From: Pseudomonas beijingensis
GTDB taxonomy: Bacteria; Pseudomonadota; Gammaproteobacteria; Pseudomonadales; Pseudomonadaceae
NCBI RefSeq assembly: GCF_030687295.1
Contig: NZ_CP117425.1
Location: forward strand, 4,406,001 to 4,470,000
DNA length: 64,000 nt
Direction: 5' to 3'
The position numbers and the translations under genes were made by a program. This document shows positions 57,814-64,000 of this stretch, in pieces. Numbering within the stretch: the stretch's first letter is position 1; the number at the start of each line of letters is the position of its first letter. The notes below the pieces were generated by a model. It ran no database searches and had not been told where the DNA came from. It worked only from the letters and a program-made list of their open reading frames with translations.

Positions 57814-59553
57814 ATGAGCTTGTTCAAACGCAGCAAAACGACTGCGAAAGGTTTTGACTGGGCCGGATTCGGCTGGCTGTTTCTGTTCTTCTGGTACTTT
57901 TCGGGTATCACCCAACTGCTCATCCTGCTGAGCGACACCTCAGGTTTCACCGGCTTTCGCCAGGCGTTCGTGATGAGTGCGGTGTGGCTTGCGCCCCTGC
58001 TGCTCTTCCCCGCCCGCACACGCTTGCTCGCGGCATTGATCGGTGTGGTGCTGTGGGCTTGCTCCATGGCCAGCCTGGGCTACTTCTTCATTTACCAGCA
58101 GGAATTTTCCCAGAGCGTCATCTTCATCATGTTCGAATCGAACGTGTCTGAAGCCGGCGAGTACCTGACCCAGTATTTTGCCTGGTGGATGGTGGCGGCG
58201 TTCCTGGCCCATACCGCCGTTGGTTATTGGCTCTGGACCCGTCTGCGCCCGGTATACCTGCCCCGGGGCCAGGCCTTTGTGGCGGCAACTGTTCTCGTGC
58301 TCGCCGTGGTCGGCTATCCGCTGGTCAAGCAGACCCTGCGCACCGGCAGCTTCGCCGGTGGCCTGGAGAAATTCGAAAATCGCATCGAACCGGCGGTGCC
58401 GTGGCAGATGCTGGTGGCCTACCGCCGCTACGGTGAGCAACTGGAGAACATGCAAGGCATGCTCCACAGCGCCAGCAAGATTCCCCCTCTGAGCAACCTC
58501 AAGGATGCCATGGCGGAACAGCCGGCTACCCTGGTGCTGGTGATCGGCGAATCCACCAATCGCCAACGCATGAGCCTCTACGGCTACCCGCGAGAAACCA
58601 CGCCGGAGCTGGACAAGCTCAAGGACCAGCTTTCGGTGTTCGACAATGTCATCACCCCGCGCCCCTACACCATCGAAGCGCTGCAACAGGTGCTGACGTT
58701 CGCCGACGAGGAAAATCCAGACCTGTACCTGAGTACGCCATCGCTGGTGAGCATGATGAAGCAGGCCGGCTACAAGACCTTCTGGATCACCAACCAGCAG
58801 ACCATGACCAAGCGCAACACCATGCTCACGACTTTTTCCCAACAGGCCGATGAGCAGGTGTACCTGAACAACAACCGCAACCAGAATGCCGCGCAGTACG
58901 ATGGCGACGTGATCGAACCGTTCAACAAGGCCATGGCCGACAGCGCCCCACGCAAGCTGATCGTGGTGCACCTGCTCGGCACCCACATGAGCTACCAGTA
59001 CCGGTATCCGCCGACGTTCAACAAGTTCACTGACCGCCAGGGTGTACCGGCAGGCCTGCGCGATGATCAGGTCCCGACCTACAACAGCTACGATAACGCG
59101 GTGCTGTACAACGACTTCGTCGTGTCCAGCCTGATCAAGGATTACGCCAAGACCGACCCCAACGGCTTCCTGCTGTACCTGTCGGACCACGGTGAAGACG
59201 TGTTCGATTCGCAGGGTCACGGCACGCTTGGCCGGAACGAAGGCAAGCCGACCGCGCCGATGTACACCATTCCCTTTATGGCCTGGGCCTCGCCCAAGTG
59301 GCGGGAAAACCATGACTGGAACTTTGCGGGCGACCTGTCCCGGCCCTACAGCAGCTCGCACCTGATTCACACCTGGGCGGACCTGGCCGGCTTGAGTTTT
59401 GATGAGCTGGACCACAGCAAAAGCCTGGTCAGCGATGACTTCAAGGCCCGTCCGCTGCTGATCGGCGATCCGTATCAAACCCAGCGCAAGGCCTTGATCG
59501 ACTTTAGCCTGATGAAACCCAAGGCGCCGTTGGCTGAAGTCGTGCAGAAATAA
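57814..59553 (+). CDS. Phosphoethanolamine transferase, CptA-like
   Basis: 579 residues. Four or five N-terminal membrane helices (to about 190), then a periplasmic sulfatase-fold domain: LVLVIGESTNRQRMSLYGYPRETTP with the metal-binding Glu, the catalytic Thr in ITPRPYTIEALQQVL, and FLLYLSDHGEDVFDSQGHG and GTLGR with metal ligands. It transfers phosphoethanolamine from phosphatidylethanolamine to LPS, probably the core. The ATG at 57814 with GGAGCG upstream gives the expected cytoplasmic start. Confidence 0.87.
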   Translation: MSLFKRSKTTAKGFDWAGFGWLFLFFWYFSGITQLLILLSDTSGFTGFRQAFVMSAVWLAPLLLFPARTRLLAALIGVVLWACSMASLGYFFIYQQEFSQSVIFIMFESNVSEAGEYLTQYFAWWMVAAFLAHTAVGYWLWTRLRPVYLPRGQAFVAATVLVLAVVGYPLVKQTLRTGSFAGGLEKFENRIEPAVPWQMLVAYRRYGEQLENMQGMLHSASKIPPLSNLKDAMAEQPATLVLVIGESTNRQRMSLYGYPRETTPELDKLKDQLSVFDNVITPRPYTIEALQQVLTFADEENPDLYLSTPSLVSMMKQAGYKTFWITNQQTMTKRNTMLTTFSQQADEQVYLNNNRNQNAAQYDGDVIEPFNKAMADSAPRKLIVVHLLGTHMSYQYRYPPTFNKFTDRQGVPAGLRDDQVPTYNSYDNAVLYNDFVVSSLIKDYAKTDPNGFLLYLSDHGEDVFDSQGHGTLGRNEGKPTAPMYTIPFMAWASPKWRENHDWNFAGDLSRPYSSSHLIHTWADLAGLSFDELDHSKSLVSDDFKARPLLIGDPYQTQRKALIDFSLMKPKAPLAEVVQK

Positions 59554-59577
59554 CCGAACCCGATCAGAAGCCCGCTT

Positions 59578-60072
59578 TTACAGGGGCTTGATCCAGAACT
59601 GCATATGACCGTGAGCCGGGTCGAACATGCCGGCGGCGAAACCAAATTTGGCGTAGCTGCCTTGGGCCACGGCATTGCCCTCGAGCACTTCCAGGGTAAT
59701 CTTGCAGCAACCACGCTGGCGGGCGATGTCCTCGACCTTCTGCAGCATCTTCTGGCTCAACCCCAGGCCACGAAACTCCGGCATGACCGCCACGTCGTGG
59801 ATATTTACCAAGGGCCGGCAGGCAAAGGTTGAAAAACCTTCGAAACAATTGACCAGCCCCGCCGGTTCGCCGTTGACGAAAGCCAGCACGCTGAAAGCAT
59901 GAGGACGCTTGGCCAGTTCCTCGGGCAGGTGCAGCAGCACCTCGGCCGACAACGGATGTCCCCCGCCCATCGGGTCCTGCGCATAGCCGTTGAGCACATG
60001 ACAGATCGCTTCGGCGTGGACCGGGTTGGTGTAGCTGGCTTGCAGAACAAGGATGTCCTTGGCTTCTTCCAT
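59578..60072 (-). CDS. GNAT-family N-acetyltransferase
   Basis: 164 residues. The acetyl-CoA binding motif A is at VNIHDVAVMPEFRGLGLSQKMLQKVEDIARQRGC (R/Q-x-x-G-x-G/A), followed by KITLEVLEGNAVAQGSYAKFGF. The substrate is unknown. The ATG at 60072 is used here; one 15 bases upstream is equally possible and GGAAGG sits between them. Confidence 0.85.
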   Translation of the reverse strand: MEEAKDILVLQASYTNPVHAEAICHVLNGYAQDPMGGGHPLSAEVLLHLPEELAKRPHAFSVLAFVNGEPAGLVNCFEGFSTFACRPLVNIHDVAVMPEFRGLGLSQKMLQKVEDIARQRGCCKITLEVLEGNAVAQGSYAKFGFAAGMFDPAHGHMQFWIKPL

Positions 60073-60129
60073 GACCTTCCATCTCACTTCGGTAGTACCG
60101 GCGGCTCGACGCCGTCGGCGGGATACAGG

Positions 60130-61257
60130 TCAGGCAGGCTGACCAAAACGTTGCATTTGCATTTCCTGGAGGCGACTGAGCGTACGGCGAAACGGGAATT
60201 GCAGATAGCCCTCGGTGTACAACTCATCCATCGGCACCGCAGCCGAAAGGCACAACGGTACCTTGCGGTCGTAGCATTCGTCGACCAGAGCGATGAACCG
60301 CCGCACACCGTCGTCGTGGACCGACAACTGTGGCAGTTCACGGTCACCGGCCACGACCCGTTCAACGCCGTCCTCAGTACCCCGGGCGATGCGCCCTTCG
60401 CGCTGTTCGGCGCTCAGGCAGGGCACGTCACTGAGCAGGATGACGCTGAAGCGGTCACACAGCGCCATGAAGTCCAACGCCGAGAACGGTTGCTCGCACA
60501 GGTCGGCGTAGCGGCTCCAGAGCACGGTATCGCTGGCCTGGACCGGTTCAAGCAGACGGTGGCCGACTTCAATCGGTGCACTGCTCGACGCTTGCCCTGC
60601 GGTCAATTGGTTGAAGACATTGGCCAGCGGATCGGGTTGCCCGGGATCGCGCAACCAATAACGCTGCGCCAATTGGCCTGGGTGCTGGCGATGGTCTTGC
60701 CAGCCGTTCACTGGCACGACCTGCATGTGCTGCTTGATCGCGGTGATGGTTGGCAGGAAGCGCTCACGGTTGTGGCCGTTGGCATAGAGTTCTTCCGGCG
60801 GCAGGTTGGAGGTGCTCACCATCACCATGCCCAGTTCGAACATCACCTGGAACAAGCGCCCGAGGATGATCGCGTCGCCAATGTCGTTGACGAACAGTTC
60901 GTCAAAACACAGCACCCGTACTTCCGCGCTCAACTCCCGGGCCAAGGCTTGCAAAGGATCCGGCGTGCCGGTGAGCTGGAACGAGCGCTGGTGCACCCAC
61001 GCCATGAAATGATGGAAGTGCTGACGGCGCGCCGGCACCTTGAGGCTTTCATAAAAGCGGTCCATCAGCCAGGTCTTGCCACGCCCCACCGGGCCCCAGA
61101 GATAAACACCCTTGATCGATTTGCGCCCCTCGTGCTCGTGCAACGCCTGGTGGCACTGCTCCAGCGCCATGATGGCCAATTCCTGGGCTTCGTCCTGGAC
61201 GAAGCCGTGGTGTTCGATGGCATGCTGCCAGGCAGTCAAGGGGGAGTCGAAAGTCAT
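60130..61257 (-). CDS. zapE: ZapE/AFG1-family cell-division ATPase
   Basis: 375 residues. Walker A GPVGRGKTW, Walker B RVLCFDELFV, sensor STSNLPPEELYANG and R-finger region are those of AFG1-like ATPases. In E. coli ZapE acts on the Z-ring and is needed under low oxygen or heat. The start is placed at ATG 61257 (MTFDSPLTAWQHAIE); a longer open frame upstream is not supported. Confidence 0.88.
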   Translation of the reverse strand: MTFDSPLTAWQHAIEHHGFVQDEAQELAIMALEQCHQALHEHEGRKSIKGVYLWGPVGRGKTWLMDRFYESLKVPARRQHFHHFMAWVHQRSFQLTGTPDPLQALARELSAEVRVLCFDELFVNDIGDAIILGRLFQVMFELGMVMVSTSNLPPEELYANGHNRERFLPTITAIKQHMQVVPVNGWQDHRQHPGQLAQRYWLRDPGQPDPLANVFNQLTAGQASSSAPIEVGHRLLEPVQASDTVLWSRYADLCEQPFSALDFMALCDRFSVILLSDVPCLSAEQREGRIARGTEDGVERVVAGDRELPQLSVHDDGVRRFIALVDECYDRKVPLCLSAAVPMDELYTEGYLQFPFRRTLSRLQEMQMQRFGQPA

Positions 61258-61360
61258 ACGGCCCGGGTCCGGAAAACGAAGGTGGGGAGTATGCCATGGC
61301 GGGCGACTGCAGAAACCCTGCACAGAACCCTGGCAAGGGGTTTATCTGTGGAAGCAAGGC

Positions 61361-61452
61361 CTGTGGGAGCATGGCTTGCCCGCGATAGTCGCGCCGCGGT
61401 CTAACAGCCAAACTGCGTTATCGTTCATCGCGGGCAAGCCTTGCTCCCACAG
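61361..61452. repeat. REP pair, GCAAGGCTTGCCCGCGA subtype
   Basis: Left arm CTGTGGGAGCATGGCTTGCCCGCGAT from 61361 (one substitution), right arm to 61452. Its loop is near-identical to that of the copy at 57492, suggesting recent duplication or gene conversion. Confidence 0.85.
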
Positions 61453-61468
61453 ACCTGAGTGCAGAACT

Positions 61469-61810
61469 TTAAACCGAGATATCCAACCGACTGATCTTAC
61501 CCTGCTCATCGAGCCGAAAGGTATAGCGCAACTCCAGCGGGCTACCGGGGAACGTCCCGGAAATCAGGTTCTGCACCAACACCTTGCCAGTGCGCTGCTG
61601 CACATTGAGGACCTCCACCCGCGGCTGGAAGCGCTGGGCGGTGTCTTCCATCCATTGGGCGATGGCCTGGGTGCCAACGCGGTGCTGGCCTTCATCGAAC
61701 ACGTTGGCATCCTCGGCGAAGAAACGCGTCACCGCCGAACTGTCACGGGCATTGGCAGCCGCGATGTAGCCGGCGATGGCCGGGGCCAGGGAAGAGACGG
61801 GATTGGACAT
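61469..61810 (-). CDS. SnoaL/NTF2-like fold protein
   Basis: 113 residues. The SnoaL-like cone fold is suggested by AIAGYIAAANARDSSAVTRFFAEDANVFDEGQHRVGTQAIAQWME and the ending LRYTFRLDEQGKISRLDI. Such proteins are small isomerases or hydrolases, or binding proteins; the substrate is unknown. It is probably cotranscribed with the YafY-type regulator upstream (51-base gap). Confidence 0.8.
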   Translation of the reverse strand: MSNPVSSLAPAIAGYIAAANARDSSAVTRFFAEDANVFDEGQHRVGTQAIAQWMEDTAQRFQPRVEVLNVQQRTGKVLVQNLISGTFPGSPLELRYTFRLDEQGKISRLDISV

Positions 61811-61861
61811 GGTACGGCTCCTTGTTTTATCGATCTGGCACCATGCTAGAACAGCGTTGTG

Positions 61862-62578
61862 TCAGTTTTTGTCAGGAGTGAAACGCCCGGTTTCGTCCAA
61901 CTTCATCAGCGCAAACCAGTCCCGCAACAAATCGCTGCGCCGGCCCGGATACCGCTCGCCCTGCTCGGTGGCCGAGGCAATCCGGTCGGTGCGAAAGGTC
62001 CGGTAGGCGCCGCGCAACTCGCACCAGGCCACCACCACCCGCGCTTCATTGAAAAAGCCCAGGGCCAGCGGCCAGATCAGGCGTTGGCTCGGGGTCTTGT
62101 TCACGTCGGCGTAGTCAATGTACAGCTTGGCCTGGGCGCGAATGGCCTGGCGGTACACATTCAATTCCACGGTGTTCTGCGGATAGCCATAACCCGGCGG
62201 GCCAGGCAGCACCGTGGGGTTGCGCAGAGCATCCCGCACATCCGGGGCCAGTACCGCGGCGACCTTCGCCAGGGCGTCGGCGGCGGCCTTGCCCAGCACC
62301 TCGTCGGCGCGTTGATCCACGTAGCGCAAGCCCAGCACAATGGCCTCTATTTCATCGGCGGTGAACATCAGTGGCGGCAGGAACAGGCCGCTGCGCAATA
62401 CATAACCGATGCCTGCCTCGCCCTGGATCGGCGCGCCGAGGGCCGTGAGTTCGGCAATATCGCGGTACAAGGTGCGCTCGGAAACGTTCAGTTCGCCCGC
62501 CAATGTCGCAGCGGTGACCGGGCAACGCTTGCCCCGCAAGACTTGCAGCAAAGTGAGCAGCCGAGTGGTACGCGACAC
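61862..62578 (-). CDS. YafY-type transcriptional regulator (HTH plus WYL domain)
   Basis: 238 residues. The N-terminal winged helix is of the DeoR-like HTH_11 type (MSRTTRLLTLLQVLRGKRCPVTAATLAGELNVSERTLYRDIAEL), followed by the WYL domain (about 120-215, KLYIDYADVNKTPSQRLIWPLALGFFNEARVVVAWCELRGAYRTFRTDRI). WYL domains bind ligands or nucleic acid. The probable target is the adjacent SnoaL-like gene or itself. Confidence 0.88.
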   Translation of the reverse strand: MSRTTRLLTLLQVLRGKRCPVTAATLAGELNVSERTLYRDIAELTALGAPIQGEAGIGYVLRSGLFLPPLMFTADEIEAIVLGLRYVDQRADEVLGKAAADALAKVAAVLAPDVRDALRNPTVLPGPPGYGYPQNTVELNVYRQAIRAQAKLYIDYADVNKTPSQRLIWPLALGFFNEARVVVAWCELRGAYRTFRTDRIASATEQGERYPGRRSDLLRDWFALMKLDETGRFTPDKN

Positions 62579-62681
62579 GATGGTCTGTCCGGGAAGAAAA
62601 AAGATGACGCAGATTAGCAGAGGCTGGTGTCAGAAACTGTCAGGAGCCATAAGCCTTGTTAGGACCGAGAGCCTCGCAAGA

Positions 62682-62770
62682 CTGTGGGAGCAAAGCTTGC
62701 TCGCGAAAAAGACACCTCGGTTCCTGAAAGACCGCACCACCTTCATCGCGGGCAAGCCTTGCTCCCACAG
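62682..62770. repeat. REP pair, mixed subtype
   Basis: Left arm CTGTGGGAGCAAAGCTTGCTCGCGA from 62682, right arm CGCGGGCAAGCCTTGCTCCCACAG to 62770: the two arms belong to different subtypes, implying independent drift or conversion. Confidence 0.8.
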
Positions 62771-62850
62771 CAGGGCACGGTTGTCGTCGGAACGCTGTGG
62801 GGTATCGTGCTCAATCGCTGCCGGTTTTTTCATTCCTTGAGAGTTTATCC

Positions 62851-63321
62851 ATGCGCAGAATCCTCGGCCTTTCCGTTTTCCTGATGCTGCTCAGCCTAAG
62901 CGCCTGCGCCCTCTTCCCCCACCGCGATCCGCTGAACATCAACGTGGTCGGCATCGAACCGCTGCCCAACCAGGGCCTGGAAGTGCGCTTCGCCGTGAAG
63001 CTGCGCGTGCAGAACCCCAACGAAACCGCCATCGACTACAACGGTGTGGCGCTGGACCTGGAGGTCAACGGCCGTACGCTGGCGACGGGGGTCAGTGACC
63101 AAACCGGCTCGATCCCGCGCTTCTCCGAAGCGATCCTGAGCGTGCCGGTGAGTATTTCGGCGTTTTCCGTGCTGCGCCAGACCCTGGGCCTGAGCCAGAC
63201 CCAAAGCCTGGACAACCTGCCCTACGTGCTCAAGGGCAAGCTCGCCGGCGGCGTGTTCGGCACGATGCGCTTCGTCGACCGCGGGACCCTCGAACTGCCG
63301 GGTTCCGCGGCGACGTGGTGA
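62851..63321 (+). CDS. LEA-14/WHy domain lipoprotein
   Basis: 156 residues. A lipoprotein signal peptide with lipobox LSAC (Cys19) is followed by a LEA type 2 / water-stress-and-hypersensitive-response domain (LNINVVGIEPLPNQGLEVRFAVKLRVQNPNETAIDYNGVALDLEVNGR), a pattern recognised by the N-P-N-x-x-x-I/L motif. It is probably attached to the outer or inner membrane. Relatives in Pseudomonas are described as LEA-type proteins with no firm function. Confidence 0.8.
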   Translation: MRRILGLSVFLMLLSLSACALFPHRDPLNINVVGIEPLPNQGLEVRFAVKLRVQNPNETAIDYNGVALDLEVNGRTLATGVSDQTGSIPRFSEAILSVPVSISAFSVLRQTLGLSQTQSLDNLPYVLKGKLAGGVFGTMRFVDRGTLELPGSAATW

Positions 63322-63322
63322 A

Positions 63323-64000
63323 TCACGCCGTGAAGCGCACGCCGGGCTTGGCGCGCTCGTCCACCACCAATTCGAACACGTCCGGCCTGGCGTAATGTCC
63401 GACCACGTCATAATCGTAGCGCGCCCGCACCAGGTCATCGGTGTCGATTTCGGCGGTCAGTAACCCAGCGGTGTCTTTCAGCGGCCCGGCGAGCACATCG
63501 CCCATGGGCCCGACAATCACACTGCCACCGGCAATCAGCGGCCGCTCGGCCGGCCAGTGCGCAACGTCGATGCCCAGGGCCTGCGGCGAGGCCTGGACCT
63601 GACAGGCACTGACCACAAAACAACGCCCTTCGTGGGCGATATGGCGCATGGTCACCTGCCACATCTCCCGCTCATCCACCGTTGGCGCACACCAGACGTC
63701 CACCCCCTTGGCGTACATCGCGGTGCGCAGCAGCGGCATCATGTTTTCCCAGCACACCGCCGCGCCAACCCGACCAACCTGGCTGTCGATCACCGGCAAG
63801 GTCGAACCATCGCCCTTGCCCCAGATCAGCCGCTCGGTGCCGGTGGGCATCAACTTGCGGTGCCGGGCCACCAGGCCCGCATCGGGTTCGAAATACAGCG
63901 CGGTGCAGTACAGGGTGCTGCCGACACGCTCGATAACGCCCAGCACCAGGCTTGCCCCCGTACGCGCCGACAGTCCGGCCAGCGCTTCGGTTTCAACGCC
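63323..64000 (-). CDS. Nitrilase (carbon-nitrogen hydrolase), 5' end outside the window
   Basis: 226 residues are visible; the minus-strand frame is open to the last base. The nitrilase active-site Cys is in [14 protein letters not shown] and the catalytic Lys in [12 protein letters not shown]; the Glu lies upstream, beyond the window. The CWEN sequence points to the true nitrilase branch, converting nitriles to carboxylic acids, over amidases. The gene converges on the LEA lipoprotein gene with a one-base gap. Confidence 0.82.
   Translation of the reverse strand, partial: GVETEALAGLSARTGASLVLGVIERVGSTLYCTALYFEPDAGLVARHRKLMPTGTERLIWGKGDGSTLPVIDSQVGRVGAAVCWENMMPLLRTAMYAKGVDVWCAPTVDEREMWQVTMRHIAHEGRCFVVSACQVQASPQALGIDVAHWPAERPLIAGGSVIVGPMGDVLAGPLKDTAGLLTAEIDTDDLVRARYDYDVVGHYARPDVFELVVDERAKPGVRFTA

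Overview
The window is high-GC chromosomal DNA from a Pseudomonas of the fluorescens type. The evidence is the complete mannitol/arabitol gene set in the order known from P. fluorescens (mtlR, mtlE-F-G-K-D-Y-Z), a Fap-type functional-amyloid operon, a DUF1652 protein, a gnd-zwf pair, LpxO, and many Pseudomonas-style REP palindromes (inverted GTGGGAGC...GCTCCCAC pairs). I see no prophage, plasmid genes, IS element, CRISPR array, rRNA or tRNA.

Layout. (1) 1-12.2 kb is signalling: a TPR protein cut by the left edge, a KaiC-like ATPase overlapping a hybrid histidine kinase and closed by a 19-bp perfect hairpin, a secreted halovibrin-like protein, and a tightly overlapping minus-strand chain of five genes (CHASE3/GAF hybrid kinase with three receivers, CheR, CheB, receiver-kinase, single receiver). 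A separate plus-strand receiver follows. (2) 12.2-23.3 kb: a glycosyltransferase, then the mannitol regulator and operon. mtlF and mtlZ are both frameshifted by small insertions. (3) 23.4-33.1 kb: DUF1652 protein, threonine ammonia-lyase with what reads as a classic peptide-leader attenuator, a PQQ-type sugar dehydrogenase, the NHEJ pair Ku/LigD (LigD is frameshifted, lacks the phosphoesterase domain and has lost the ligase lysine), LpxO, and an ABC-F ATPase. (4) 33.1-43.2 kb: MFS transporter, a repeat-rich island with two long inverted copies, a secreted alpha/beta hydrolase, azoR divergent from a twice-frameshifted LysR gene, UppP, a Cache chemoreceptor, and PnuC with a NadR-type kinase. (5) 43.2-50.2 kb: a Fap-like amyloid operon (six genes, fapA-F order) with a predicted sigma-54 promoter and two palindromic upstream sites, followed by a convergent VpsR-like sigma-54 activator gene. 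(6) 50.5-64 kb: a delta-60 repeat protein, NhaA, gnd-zwf-HAD hydrolase, CptA-type phosphoethanolamine transferase, GNAT enzyme, ZapE, a SnoaL-like protein, a YafY-type regulator, a LEA-14 lipoprotein, and a nitrilase cut by the right edge.

How it fits together. MtlEFGK would import polyols, MtlD oxidises them, and MtlY/MtlZ phosphorylate the products. The resulting hexose phosphates can be drained through Zwf and Gnd. The amyloid operon reads as a self-contained export and assembly unit: two amyloid-like subunits, small partner proteins, a periplasmic C39 protease and a coiled-coil porin. Its sigma-54 promoter, TGAAACA palindromes and neighbouring activator suggest dedicated control. Five insertion-type frameshifts in four genes, with no deletions, look more like insertion-biased sequencing error than genuine decay, but the LigD active-site losses are independent of that. 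All homology statements come from recognition of motifs and gene order; no database search was run.
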